Shown here piece after piece: positions 54,401 through 62,908 of a DNA stretch of 64,000 nucleotides (the first letter of the stretch is position 1; every line of letters starts with the position of its first letter). The position numbers and the translations under genes were made by a program. The notes beneath the pieces were generated by a model. The model did no database searches, was not told the origin of the DNA, and saw only the letters and a program-made list of their open reading frames with translations. Source of the DNA: Mycolicibacterium senegalense (lineage in GTDB: Bacteria > Actinomycetota > Actinomycetes > Mycobacteriales > Mycobacteriaceae); assembly GCF_019645875.1 (NCBI RefSeq), contig NZ_CP081000.1, positions 2,108,001 through 2,172,000 on the forward strand, read 5' to 3'.

Positions 54401-56271
54401 TGCTGCTGTCGAAGCACATCCGGCTGGTCGCCGCATTCGATCACCGACACATCTTCGTCGACCCCAACCCCGACCCCGCGGTGTCCTGGGTAGAGCGCAA
54501 GCGGCTGTTCGAGCTGCCGCGTTCCAGCTGGGAGGACTACGACGCCACGCTGATCAGCGAGGGCGGCGGCGTGTTCAGCCGCCAGCAGAAGTCCATCCCG
54601 ATCAGCCCCCAGGCCCGCACGGCACTCGGGATCGACAGTGGCATAGAGGAACTCACCCCGCCCGCGTTGATGAAGGCGATTCTGAAGGCGCCTGTCGACC
54701 TGCTGTGGAATGGCGGGATCGGCACCTACGTCAAAGCCGAGACCGAGGCCGACGTCGGTGATCGGGCCAACGACCAGATCCGGGTGAACGGAAACGAGGT
54801 GCGGGCCAAGGTCATCGGCGAAGGCGGCAACCTCGGGGTGACGTCCCTCGGGCGCATCGAGTTCGACCTGGCCGGCGGCCGGATAAACACCGACGCGCTG
54901 GACAATTCGGCGGGCGTGGACTGTTCCGACCACGAGGTCAACATCAAGATCCTGATCGACTCGCTGGTCACCGCGGGCAAGGTCAGTCCCGACGAACGCA
55001 CCGAATTGCTGCTGTCGATGACTGACGAGGTCGGCACCCTGGTGCTGACCGACAACAAGGATCAGAACGACTTGATGGGCACCAGCCGGGCCAACTCCGC
55101 GAGCATGCTCTCGGTTCACGCCCGGATGATCAAGGAGTTCGTCGCCAACCGTGGGCTCAACCGCGAGTTGGAGGCATTGCCCTCGGAGAAGGAGATCCGC
55201 CGCCGCGCCGACGCGGGAATCGGTTTGACCTCACCGGAATTGGCGACCCTGATGGCCCACGTCAAGCTGAACCTCAAGGACGACGCGCTGGCCAGCGACC
55301 TGCCCGACCAGGAAGTGTTCGCGTCCCGGCTGCCGCAGTACTTCCCGGAGAAGCTGCGGGAGCAGTTCACCAGCGAGATCCGCATCCACCAACTGCGTCG
55401 GGAGATCGTCACCACCATGCTGGTCAACGACCTCGTCGACACGAGCGGGATCAGCTATGCCTACCGCATCACCGAAGATGTCGGCGTCGGCCCCGTCGAC
55501 GCGGTGCGCAGCTACGTCGCCACCGACGCCATCTTCGGAATCGGCAAGGTATGGCGACAGATTCGCGCCGCCGCGGACGACGGAGTGCCGGTGTCCGTGA
55601 CCGACCGCATGACGCTGGATCTGCGTCGGCTGGTCGACCGGGCCGGACGCTGGCTGCTCAACTACCGCCCGCAGCCGCTGGCCGTCGGCGCCGAGATCAA
55701 CCGGTTCGCCGCCCAGGTGTCGGCCCTGCGGCCGCAGATGCCGCAATGGCTGCGCGGTGACGACAAGGCCATCGTCGAGAAAGAGGCGGGGGAGTTCTCC
55801 GCGCAAGGCGTGTCCGACGAACTGGCGTACGCGGTGGCGACCGGTCTGTACCAGTACAGCCTGCTCGACGTGATCGACATCTCCGACATCGTGGACCGTG
55901 ATGCCGCCGAGGTGGCCGACACCTATTTCGCACTGATGGATCGCCTCGGCGCCGACGGCCTGCTCACCGCGGTTTCGCGGCTCGGCCGGGACGACCGATG
56001 GCATTCCTTGGCGCGGTTGGCAATCCGCGATGACATCTACGGTTCACTGCGCGCACTGTGCTTCGACGTGCTGGCGGTCGGCGAACCCGACGAAACCGGC
56101 GAGGAGAAGATCGCCGAGTGGGAGCTGACCAACAGCTCCCGGGTGACCCGTGCCCGCCGCACGCTGACCGAGATATACCAAGATGGTGAACAGGACCTGG
56201 CGACGCTGTCTGTGGCAGCGCGCCAGATCCGCAGCATGACACGAACGAGTGGAACGGGAACGACTGCGTGA
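51415..56271 (+). CDS. gdh: large NAD-dependent glutamate dehydrogenase (GDH-180 type)
   Basis: A 1618-residue NAD-glutamate dehydrogenase of the 180-kDa class, interconverting glutamate and 2-oxoglutarate; M. tuberculosis Rv2476c is 1624 residues. An N-terminal ACT-like regulatory region precedes the catalytic core around residues 780-1250, with [38 protein letters not shown] (catalytic Lys region) and [13 protein letters not shown] nucleotide site. ATG at 51415 has AGGGAG at 51401-51406; GTG 51406 overlaps that site. In mycobacteria the GarA protein inhibits this enzyme; garA is not in this window. The stop overlaps the thioesterase start. Confidence 0.95.
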   Translation: MTAEPGALRGQGISDKDRAPAPPEVIHRLAKAFLSTYRAPQADAPGVAATGPQAAVAERLVSDDLVAAHYALGGQRAPGETKVAVYAGDADSGPALQIVTEQAAMLVDSVTVLLHRHGIAYPAIMNPVFRVHRDADGVLRDFQPAAEATGVDGVDECWILVPVHGAADGPALTEVVGLVPGVLAEARQIGMDSAAMGAALHALANDVATDVEGRFPNTDRRDVAALLRWLSDGHFVLLGYQQCSISDGQATVDPSSRLGVLKLREDVLPPLTAADDLMVLAQATMPSYVRYGANPYIVVVRDSGGDRAGTTATEHRFVGLFTVAAMNANVLEIPLISRRVEEALAMARRDPSHPGQLLRDIVQTIPRPELFALSSKQLLDMALTVVDLGSRRRTLLFLRADQLAHFVSCLVYLPRDRYTTAVRLEMQNILVRELGGESIDYSARVSESPWAVVHFTVRLPDGTSAHTVDTSTENENRIQDLLTEATRNWGDRMTSAAAHAALSPAAVEHYATAFPDDYKQAVAPADAIADIAIIEALQDNSVKLVFDEGGADGAAQLTWYLGGQSASLSELLPMLQSMGVVVLEERPYTVHRADGLPVWIYQFKVIRQRGIPVEPDAASREATAQRFADAVTAIWHGWVEVDRFNELVLRADLTWQQVVILRAYAKYLRQAGFPYSQSHIESVVNENPHTTRSLVQLFEALFDPSEESAGSRDAQGAAAAVAADIDALVSLDTDRVLRAFATLIQATLRTNYFVQQPDSARQRGVVAMKLNPGLINELPLPRPKFEIFVYSPRVEGVHLRFGFVARGGLRWSDRREDFRTEILGLVKAQAVKNAVIVPVGAKGGFVVKRPPEPTGDPAVDREATRAEGVACYQLFISGLLDVTDNVDKGTGAVVTPPDVVRRDGEDAYLVVAADKGTATFSDIANEVAKSYGFWLGDAFASGGSIGYDHKAMGITAKGAWESVKRHFREMGVDTQTQDFTVVGVGDMSGDVFGNGMLLSKHIRLVAAFDHRHIFVDPNPDPAVSWVERKRLFELPRSSWEDYDATLISEGGGVFSRQQKSIPISPQARTALGIDSGIEELTPPALMKAILKAPVDLLWNGGIGTYVKAETEADVGDRANDQIRVNGNEVRAKVIGEGGNLGVTSLGRIEFDLAGGRINTDALDNSAGVDCSDHEVNIKILIDSLVTAGKVSPDERTELLLSMTDEVGTLVLTDNKDQNDLMGTSRANSASMLSVHARMIKEFVANRGLNRELEALPSEKEIRRRADAGIGLTSPELATLMAHVKLNLKDDALASDLPDQEVFASRLPQYFPEKLREQFTSEIRIHQLRREIVTTMLVNDLVDTSGISYAYRITEDVGVGPVDAVRSYVATDAIFGIGKVWRQIRAAADDGVPVSVTDRMTLDLRRLVDRAGRWLLNYRPQPLAVGAEINRFAAQVSALRPQMPQWLRGDDKAIVEKEAGEFSAQGVSDELAYAVATGLYQYSLLDVIDISDIVDRDAAEVADTYFALMDRLGADGLLTAVSRLGRDDRWHSLARLAIRDDIYGSLRALCFDVLAVGEPDETGEEKIAEWELTNSSRVTRARRTLTEIYQDGEQDLATLSVAARQIRSMTRTSGTGTTA

Positions 56272-56675
56272 GTTTTACAACGCCGGTGCATGTGCGCTGG
56301 TCGGACATCGACATGTACCAGCACATCAACCACGCCACCATGGTGACGATTCTCGAAGAGGCCCGGATTCCGTTTCTGCGTGAGCCCTTCGGCCCAACGA
56401 TCGACACCATCGGACTGCTGATCGCCGAGGTCAACATCTCCTACAAGGGTCAGTTGCGGCTGGTGGATTCACCGCTGCAGGTGACCATGTGGTCCAAGCG
56501 GGTGCGCGCGGTCGATTTCACCATCGGCTATGAGGTGCGCTCGGTGAATGCCGCCCCCGACTCCAAGCCGTCCGTGATCGGCGAGACCCAGCTCGCCGCC
56601 GTTCACATCGCCGAGCAACGACTGGAACGTCTGACCGCAGAGCAGCGCGGCTACCTGGAGAGCCATCTGCGATGA
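56268..56675 (+). CDS. acyl-CoA thioesterase, 4HBT hot-dog family (Rv2475c-like)
   Basis: A 135-residue hot-dog-fold thioesterase: [25 protein letters not shown], the 4HBT/YbgC catalytic Asp-x3-Gln/His-His-Asn segment, then [28 protein letters not shown] at 56268 overlaps the glutamate dehydrogenase stop (GTGA), and its own stop overlaps the next ATG. The conserved operon with glutamate dehydrogenase is also found in M. tuberculosis. The metabolic link is not known. Confidence 0.9.
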   Translation: MSFTTPVHVRWSDIDMYQHINHATMVTILEEARIPFLREPFGPTIDTIGLLIAEVNISYKGQLRLVDSPLQVTMWSKRVRAVDFTIGYEVRSVNAAPDSKPSVIGETQLAAVHIAEQRLERLTAEQRGYLESHLR

Positions 56676-57328
56676 CCGCCCCGGAGCGCGGTCTATGGAT
56701 CGACGATCCGCGCGACCGTAGGGATCTCGCGACGTTCCTCGACCGTGCACTGCGATTGGACGACGCCGCGGTGGTGCGGTTGAGGGAGCGCGCCGGCGGG
56801 CGGGCCGTGGCCTGGGTGGCGACCGGGTTGGAGGTGCTGGCCAGCCGGGTGGTGTCCGGACGCGTGCGTCCGTCGGATCTGTCCGCGGGGGCCGACGCGC
56901 TGGTCGCCGGATTGTCCGCTGCCGGAGAGGGATACGTCGACCCCGGCTTCCCGATGGACTCATCATGGCGCGGTGGGCTACCACCCGACGACGGATTCGT
57001 CCACCTCGACGACGTGCCCGCACGGGTGATGCTCGATCTGGCCCAGCAGGGCGCTGCATTGGCCCGTGAGCACGGCAGCGCCCATGGCCCCCCGTCGTCG
57101 CTGCTGGATCAAGAGGTGATTGCCGTCAGTTCAGGCGATTTCACCGTAGGTGTGCCGATGCGATGCGTATTCGCGTTGACCGCCATGGGTTTTCTGCCGC
57201 AGACCGGCAACGAGGTCAGTGCGGACGAGATCGTCCGGGTCCGCGCCCATCCGTCCTGGCTACGCATCGATGCGAGGTTCGGGTCGGTGTACCGCCGCCG
57301 CGACAGTGCCGCGCTGATCCTGGGCTGA
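56672..57328 (+). CDS. conserved actinobacterial protein of unknown function (Rv2474c-like)
   Basis: A 218-residue soluble protein with no recognised domain. It is rich in Arg, Asp and Ala, with no signal, membrane segment or Cys cluster. Conserved-looking blocks include GLWIDDPRDRRDLATFLDRALRLD at the N-terminus, a VHLDDVPARVMLDLAQQG centre and ALTAMGFLPQTG. It is the third gene of the glutamate dehydrogenase operon, coupled by an ATGA overlap, and is followed by a repeat region. Position suggests it is the Rv2474c counterpart. Confidence 0.8.
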   Translation: MTAPERGLWIDDPRDRRDLATFLDRALRLDDAAVVRLRERAGGRAVAWVATGLEVLASRVVSGRVRPSDLSAGADALVAGLSAAGEGYVDPGFPMDSSWRGGLPPDDGFVHLDDVPARVMLDLAQQGAALAREHGSAHGPPSSLLDQEVIAVSSGDFTVGVPMRCVFALTAMGFLPQTGNEVSADEIVRVRAHPSWLRIDARFGSVYRRRDSAALILG

Positions 57329-57354
57329 ATTCGCGCGTTGTCCTGATCCCGCCA

Positions 57355-57420
57355 CGGCGCGGCGCTTGTCATGCCTCGGCCCGGCGCTTGTCCCACCTCG
57401 GCCCGGCGCTTTGTCACGCC
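57355..57420 (+). repeat. three imperfect 22-bp tandem units
   Basis: Units begin at 57355, 57377 and 57399, each of the form CGGC(G/C)CGGCGCTT(T)GTC followed by a variable ATGCCT, CCACCT or ACGCC end. The third unit runs directly into the first GTCACGCC copy of the next repeat set. No coding potential is apparent. Confidence 0.7.
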
Positions 57421-57530
57421 AGAGTGGCTGTCGAGCCCGAGCGTCACGCCAGAGTGGCCGGACGGCCAAGCTATCTCCGCTTTGTCACGCCAGAGTGGCT
57501 GCCGAGCCCGAGTGCCACTCTGGCGTGACA
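57413..57530 (+). repeat. direct and inverted copies of GTCACGCCAGAGTGGC
   Basis: Perfect 16-bp direct copies at 57413-57428, 57443-57458 and 57484-57499, plus an inverted copy at 57514-57529. Copies 1 and 3 extend into a near-identical CTG(T/C)CGAGCCCGAG tail. Copy 3 and the inverted copy form a perfect 17-bp hairpin stem with a 14-nt loop, between the ends of convergent transcription units (stop at 57328 and aglA stop at 57573). It could terminate both, though it has no U-tract. Confidence 0.8.
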
Positions 57531-57572
57531 GTGGGCGGGCGCGGTCCGGCGAGCAAAGCGAACCGGACCGGC

Positions 57573-59120
57573 TCAGACAATCCAGGCGGCGGCATCCGGA
57601 GGCAGACTGCCGGCGACGAACTCCGCGCTGCTCAGCAGAATCTGGCCGGGCGGCAACGACGCCGGCTCGCTGCCCGTGTTGAGCACACACGTCAGTCCGC
57701 CTTCGCGTCGCAACGTCAGCACGTCGTCGGCGGTGGTCAGTTCGATGCGGCTGCCGGTGAATTCAGCACGGTCGGCCCGCAGTTCGATCGCCCTGCGGTA
57801 GAACTGCAGCGTCGACGACGGGTCCACTTGTTGACGCTGCACCGTCAACGCCGCCCACTCGGCGGGCATCGGCAGCCAGGTGTCGGCGGTCGAGGAGAAC
57901 CCGAACGGCGGCGCATTTCCGGACCACGGCATCGGCACCCGGCAGCCATCGCGCCCGCGTTCGGTGTGACCCGAGCGTTCCCACACCGGATCCTGCAGCA
58001 CCTCATCGGGCAGATCGACATTGGGTAGCCCGAGTTCCTCACCGTTGTAGACGAACACCGCTCCCGGCAACGCCAGCATCACCAGGGCCATCGCCCGTGC
58101 CCGGGCCAACCCGCGGGCGCCGCCGCCATAGCGGGTGACCTCACGTTCCACGTCGTGGTTGGACAGCGTCCAGGTCGGCGTCGCTCCGGCAAGGTTGGCC
58201 GCGGCGACCGCGTTGTCGATCGCATCGTGGACCGCCCCGGCGTCGAAATCGGCTTGCACCAGACGGAAATTGAAGCCCAGATGCAGCTCGTCGGGACGCA
58301 GATACCTGGCGAAGCGCTCATTGCCGTGCACCCACACCTCACCGACGGCAACCGCGTCGGGATAGTCGTCCAATACCGTGCGGATGAACCGGTGAATGTC
58401 ATGCACGCTGTCGTTGTCGAACCGCGGGTCGTCGTCACTGTTGCGCAGCAGTGCGGTGTCGGTGACCGCCATGTCCGGCAACTCGGGCGGTTTGGCCATG
58501 CCGTGCGCCACGTCGATGCGGAACCCGTCGACCCCGCGGTCCAACCAGAACCGCAGCGTTTTCTCCAGGTCCTCGAACACCTCGGGGTGGTTCCAGTTCA
58601 GGTCGGGCTGGGCCGGGTCGAACAGGTGCAGATACCACTGGCCCGGCGAGCCGTCAGGTTCGGTGACGCGGGTCCAGGCCGGGCCGCCGAACACCGACAC
58701 CCAGTTGTTGGGCGGCAGCTCACCATGCGGGCCACGCCCGTCGCGGAAGATGTAGCGGTCGCGCCGCCACGGATCCGCCAGCGCCTCGACGAACCACGGG
58801 TGTGCCGAGCTGGTGTGGTTGGGGACCAGGTCCATGGTGATCCGGATGCCGCGGTCCTGGGCGGCGGCGAGCAGCCTGTCCAACGCATCCAGACCGCCGA
58901 ACAGGGGATCGACATCGCGGGGGTCGGCGACGTCATAGCCGTGATCGGCCATCGGCGACACCATCACCGGGTTGAGCCACAACGCGTCGACGCCGAGTGC
59001 GGCCAGGTAATCCAGCCTGGCACTGACCCCGTCGAGGTCACCGACCCCGTCGCCGTCGCTGTCGGCGAAGGAGCGGGGATAGACCTGGTAGAACACCGCG
59101 TCTGCCCACCATCGGCGCAT
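57573..59120 (-). CDS. aglA: alpha-glucosidase, GH13 family (AglA)
   Basis: A 515-residue GH13 glycosidase. The four classical regions are present: DLVPNHTS, GFRIDVAHG with the nucleophile Asp, VGEVWV with the acid/base Glu, and LSNHDVER with the third Asp. The N-terminal WWADAVFYQVYPRSFADSDGDGVGDL is the oligo-1,6-glucosidase/alpha-glucosidase pattern. It corresponds to M. tuberculosis AglA (Rv2471) next to glbO. It probably hydrolyses alpha-linked glucosides such as isomaltose or maltose in the cytosol. Its start is 1 bp after the glbO stop, so the two are co-transcribed. Confidence 0.93.
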   Translation of the reverse strand: MRRWWADAVFYQVYPRSFADSDGDGVGDLDGVSARLDYLAALGVDALWLNPVMVSPMADHGYDVADPRDVDPLFGGLDALDRLLAAAQDRGIRITMDLVPNHTSSAHPWFVEALADPWRRDRYIFRDGRGPHGELPPNNWVSVFGGPAWTRVTEPDGSPGQWYLHLFDPAQPDLNWNHPEVFEDLEKTLRFWLDRGVDGFRIDVAHGMAKPPELPDMAVTDTALLRNSDDDPRFDNDSVHDIHRFIRTVLDDYPDAVAVGEVWVHGNERFARYLRPDELHLGFNFRLVQADFDAGAVHDAIDNAVAAANLAGATPTWTLSNHDVEREVTRYGGGARGLARARAMALVMLALPGAVFVYNGEELGLPNVDLPDEVLQDPVWERSGHTERGRDGCRVPMPWSGNAPPFGFSSTADTWLPMPAEWAALTVQRQQVDPSSTLQFYRRAIELRADRAEFTGSRIELTTADDVLTLRREGGLTCVLNTGSEPASLPPGQILLSSAEFVAGSLPPDAAAWIV

Positions 59121-59121
59121 G

Positions 59122-59526
59122 TCAGAACGCCGAGTTCACCATCGAGTCCGCGGCCATGTTCAGGTAGTCCAGCAGCGCGCGCCGGTGCGGGTCGTCGAGT
59201 GTCTGCGAGTCGATCGAGGCCACCGCGGTGTGCATGCAGCGCAGCCAGGCGTCGCGTTCGAGGTAGCCGATCCGGAACGGGGCGTGCCGCATCCGCAGCC
59301 GGGGGTGGCCACGCTGGTCGGAGTACGTCCTCGGGCCGCCCCAGTACTGCTCAAGGAACATCCGCAGCCGTTCCTCGGCGCCGTCGATATCGTCCTCGGG
59401 GTACAGCGGCAGCAGGATCTCGTCCTCGCGCACCAGTTGGTAGAACCTTGACACGATCGCTGCGAACGTCTCGTGGCCCCCGACTTCGTCGTAGAAAGAT
59501 CGCTGCACCTGTGTCACGTCACTCAT
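59122..59526 (-). CDS. glbO: truncated haemoglobin O (group II)
   Basis: A 134-residue group II truncated globin, almost identical in pattern to M. tuberculosis GlbO (Rv2470). [23 protein letters not shown] forms the B-E helix region, [12 protein letters not shown] holds the proximal His F8 and AWLRCMHTA holds the Trp G8 that characterises the group. It binds oxygen and is implicated in redox/nitrosative protection at the membrane. First gene of the glbO-aglA pair. The 144 bp up to the divergent HNH gene holds the promoters. Confidence 0.95.
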   Translation of the reverse strand: MSDVTQVQRSFYDEVGGHETFAAIVSRFYQLVREDEILLPLYPEDDIDGAEERLRMFLEQYWGGPRTYSDQRGHPRLRMRHAPFRIGYLERDAWLRCMHTAVASIDSQTLDDPHRRALLDYLNMAADSMVNSAF

Positions 59527-59670
59527 TGTGGTCCATTGTGGCCTGAAGGCACGTCGGGGCCGGTCACGGCCGTCTCGTCACCTCATGTTCATTGGACTGA
59601 CCTGCGAACACCCGAAGAATTTTCGTGCGTATTGCGGTGATCCGTGGTGGACTGTCTCCTCGGAGGCTCC

Positions 59671-60315
59671 ATGGCGCACAGCAAAAAAAGCCATATGCGA
59701 CGGACCGGCCACATACCCGGCCCATCGGGACCCCATGTGCCCAATCGCCCGCTGCACAGCGTCGAAATCCTTCCGACCGCCGCGCCGGACGCGTCCCTGT
59801 GGGGGCGCCGCCGGGTCCTGCTGCTCAACTCCACGTATGAACCGCTGACCGCGCTTCCCCTGCGGCGTGCGGTGATCATGGTGATGTGCGGCAAGGCCGA
59901 CGTCGTACATGACGACCCGTCGGGACCGGTTATCCACTCGGCCACCCGGACCATCGTGGTGCCCTCGGTGATCCGGCTGCGCACCTTCGTGCGGGTGCCC
60001 TACCGAGCCCGCATCCCGATGACCCGCGCCGCGCTCATGCATCGTGACCGGTTCCGCTGTGCGTACTGCGGTGGGCGGGCCGACACGGTCGATCACGTGA
60101 TTCCCCGCAGCCGTGGCGGCGAGCATTCCTGGGAGAACTGCGTGGCCGCGTGCGGACCGTGCAATCACCGCAAGGCCGACCGGTTGCTGGCCGAACTGGG
60201 CTGGTCACTGCGATGTGTGCCGATGCCGCCGAAGGGGCAGCATTGGCGGTTGTTGTCGACGATCAAGGAGCTCGACCCGGCCTGGGTGCGCTATCTCGGC
60301 GAGGGTGCGGCCTGA
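59671..60315 (+). CDS. HNH endonuclease-domain protein (Rv2469c-like)
   Basis: A 214-residue protein with a C-terminal HNH nuclease domain: FRCAYCGGRADTVDHVIPRSRGG...NCVAACGPCNHRKADR, with two C-x2-C zinc pairs (about residues 121-124 and 161-164) and the DH catalytic pair. The N-terminal half (LLLNSTYEPLTALPLRRAVIMVMCGKADVV) is conserved across actinobacteria and cyanobacteria in the 5-methylcytosine-unrelated McrA/HNH group. ATG at 59671 has CGGAGG 5 bp upstream. Role probably housekeeping but unknown. Confidence 0.88.
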   Translation: MAHSKKSHMRRTGHIPGPSGPHVPNRPLHSVEILPTAAPDASLWGRRRVLLLNSTYEPLTALPLRRAVIMVMCGKADVVHDDPSGPVIHSATRTIVVPSVIRLRTFVRVPYRARIPMTRAALMHRDRFRCAYCGGRADTVDHVIPRSRGGEHSWENCVAACGPCNHRKADRLLAELGWSLRCVPMPPKGQHWRLLSTIKELDPAWVRYLGEGAA

Positions 60316-60374
60316 GGCCCGACTTGCTGGGCACTCTCGGCGCGCCGGCGCATTGCGGCTGATACGGTTTGCGC

Positions 60375-61077
<703 letters not shown>

Positions 61078-61115
61078 ATCAGTACCTAGCACCGCGACCT
61101 AACACCGCGAGCATT

Positions 61116-62270
61116 GCTCCTATGTCAAGCGGCGGCCGGGTGTGGGTCGTTGAGGCGGGCTTGTTCGTCGGTGTGGAGTCGGTGGTAGACGGTGCGGGTG
61201 AGGCGGCGTTTGAGGCAGCGGAGGGCTTCGGTTGATGAGTCGCCGTGGGCGAGTCGTTTGCGGTAGTAGAGCTGTCCGGGGCTGTCGGTGATGCGGATCT
61301 GGGTGAGGGCGATGCGGTAGAGGGCGGCGTTGAGTTGGCGGTTGCCTGAGCGGGTCAAACGGACGCGTCCGGCGGTGTTTCCTGACCACACGGGGATGGG
61401 GGCGGTGCCGCTGTGGCGGGCGAAGGCAGCCTCGTTTTTGAACCGTTTCACTCCGGCGGTTTCGCCGACGAGTTTGGCCGCGGTCAACTCGCCGCAGCCT
61501 TGCAGGGCCAGCAGTTCGGGGGCGACGTCGTGGACGTGTTGGCCGATTCGGGCGGCTAGGGCGTTGATGGTGTCGGTCAGGCGGGTGATGTCGTCGAGTT
61601 CGTCGCGGGCCAGCTCGGCGAGCAGTCCGTGCAGGGTGTCGAGCCAGTTGCCCAGCTCGTTACGGGTCTTGGCCCGGTCCAGGGCACCGCGTTTGGGGGT
61701 GCGGGCGGGGTCGAGTTCATGGATTCGTCCCAGTAGTCGGTTGATTGTTGAGGTCCGTTGAGCCACAAGGTCTTCGCGGCGATCCACCAGTAGTTTCAAC
61801 TCCCGGGATACCTCGTCGTGGGCGGCGACGGGCAGGTCGGGATACCGCAGCACTGCGTGTGCGACGGCCAGAGCGTCGATCGGGTCGGATTTGCCGCGGG
61901 TGCGGGCGCAGGCTCGGGTCTGGGCCATCAGTTTGGGCGCTACCCGGACCACCCGTTGGCCCGCTGAGAGTAGATCGCGCTCGAGGCGGGCCGAGAGATT
62001 GCGGCAATCTTCGATACCCCAGAGCAGGTCTTGGCCGAACTCCGTACGGGCCCACTGCAATGCCTTCTGATGGCCCGTGCTGGTCGCGGGAACGAGTTTT
62101 TCGCCGAGTTTGGCGCCGGCCTCGTTGACTGCGACGAAGGTGTGGGTGCGCTTGTGTACGTCGGTGCCAACAATCACCATGGACAGTGCCTTCTTTCATC
62201 AAGAGGTGGATGAGTGAAGGTTGGGCCGGCCGGCGGACACATCTCAGTGGGGGCGGTGCCACGCTCCTAT
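61116..62270 (-). mobile_element. IS110-family insertion sequence (boundaries tentative)
   Basis: A complete element carrying one transposase. Candidate ends are two occurrences of GCTCCTAT followed by CAAG within 0-2 bp, at 61116-61129 and 62263-62274, just outside the transposase gene. IS110 elements lack true terminal inverted repeats, so short direct-repeat cores like these are what one would look for. The non-coding end upstream of the transposase may extend to about 62470. It sits between DUF5130 and an HNH gene, without disrupting either. Confidence 0.6.
61125..62180 (-). CDS. IS110-family DEDD transposase
   Basis: A 351-residue transposase. The N-terminal RuvC-like DEDD domain has IVGTDVHKRTHTFVAV, LWGIEDCRNLSARLERDL and TRGKSDPIDALAVAHA. 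The C-terminal Transposase_20 domain has LLALQGCGELTAAKLVGETAG, FARHSGTAPIPVWSGNTAGRVRLTRSGNRQLNAALY with the catalytic Ser region. It is intact and ends in DPHPAAA. IS110 recombinases are guided by a bridge RNA made from the element's non-coding end. For this orientation that would lie above 62180. Confidence 0.92.
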   Translation of the reverse strand: MVIVGTDVHKRTHTFVAVNEAGAKLGEKLVPATSTGHQKALQWARTEFGQDLLWGIEDCRNLSARLERDLLSAGQRVVRVAPKLMAQTRACARTRGKSDPIDALAVAHAVLRYPDLPVAAHDEVSRELKLLVDRREDLVAQRTSTINRLLGRIHELDPARTPKRGALDRAKTRNELGNWLDTLHGLLAELARDELDDITRLTDTINALAARIGQHVHDVAPELLALQGCGELTAAKLVGETAGVKRFKNEAAFARHSGTAPIPVWSGNTAGRVRLTRSGNRQLNAALYRIALTQIRITDSPGQLYYRKRLAHGDSSTEALRCLKRRLTRTVYHRLHTDEQARLNDPHPAAA

Positions 62271-62341
62271 CAAGTCACGCCGGTCGGTCCTTCCCACCTG
62301 ATGTCGGCAGAATGCTCGAATGCCAACCCAGACAGGTGGCA

Positions 62342-62427
62342 GTGCGTGTCTGAGCCAGACACCAGGTAGAAAGAACCCAACCACCGCAACAGCGGCAATC
62401 ACCACATTGACACTGAGTGCGTGTCTG
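62342..62427. repeat. repeated AGTGCGTGTCTG with hairpins next to IS110
   Basis: AGTGCGTGTCTG occurs around 62341-62352 and again at 62416-62427. The first copy forms a perfect 7-bp hairpin GTGTCTG-AGC-CAGACAC, and the second is followed by TCTGACAC. The 295-bp stretch 62181-62475 has no convincing gene. It may hold the structured non-coding end of the IS110 element or a scar of an older insertion. Confidence 0.4.
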
Positions 62428-62475
62428 CTGTCTGACACGCCGCTCGCGGTCGGCGTTTGTGGGGTCGACCCGCGG

Positions 62476-62817
62476 TCAACCCACCAGCTCGTTGCGAATC
62501 TCCACATAGCGCGTCAAGAATTCGCGCTCGTCCAGCCGTTTGCGCCGCATCCAGGTGCTCACCTCGAAGTTGCACTTGCTGGCGTTGCAGGAACCGCACG
62601 CCGGCACGACGTTGTCCACGGTGTAGCGCCCGCCGCGCGAGATGGCCATGACGCAGTCCTTCTGGAACGGACCCGTCGTGCTGCGGCAGTAGGCGCACCC
62701 GCCCCACGCGGCCTGGATGGCTGCCCATTGTTCATCGGTGAGGTCATGGACCACGAGGTCCATCCGGCGCTTGCGCTTGCGGGCGGCCCGGGCCGCGCGG
62801 GTTCTGCTGACCGCCAT
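62476..62817 (-). CDS. small HNH endonuclease-domain protein
   Basis: A 113-residue protein with a basic N-terminus (RAARAARKRKRR) and an HNH-type domain: CAYCRSTTGPFQKDCVMAISRGGRYTVDNVVPACGSCNASKCN, with two C-x2-C pairs. The usual catalytic His of the first H position is replaced (KDCVMAISRGG where DHVIPRSRGG is typical), so cleavage activity is doubtful or uses another residue. ATG at 62817. It lies between pepN and the IS110 element on the same strand as pepN. Confidence 0.82.
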   Translation of the reverse strand: MAVSRTRAARAARKRKRRMDLVVHDLTDEQWAAIQAAWGGCAYCRSTTGPFQKDCVMAISRGGRYTVDNVVPACGSCNASKCNFEVSTWMRRKRLDEREFLTRYVEIRNELVG

Positions 62818-62833
62818 CGGGACAGCGTATGGC

Positions 62834-62898
62834 CCGCGAGCGTGCGCAGAATGCTGCTCAGGCACGGCGTGTCGGGCAGCAGACGCGCACGCTCGCGG
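62834..62898. repeat. 14-bp perfect inverted repeat between pepN and the HNH gene
   Basis: CCGCGAGCGTGCGC (62834-62847) and GCGCACGCTCGCGG (62885-62898) are exact reverse complements. Inside them GCTGC (62853-62857) and GCAGC (62876-62880) make a second stem. It starts 10 bp after the pepN stop in the direction of pepN transcription, as a terminator would, but has no T-tract. Confidence 0.65.
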
Positions 62899-62908
62899 TG
62901 CAGGCGGG

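Noticed and set aside
57413..57530. CRISPR array
   Set aside because: Repeats are 16 bp with irregular gaps, one copy is inverted, and there are no cas genes in the window.
58155..59546. Long open frame of 463 codons opposite aglA and glbO
   Set aside because: It is antisense to two clear genes with catalytic motifs. The translation is low-complexity Arg/Val/Gly, typical of high-GC shadow frames.
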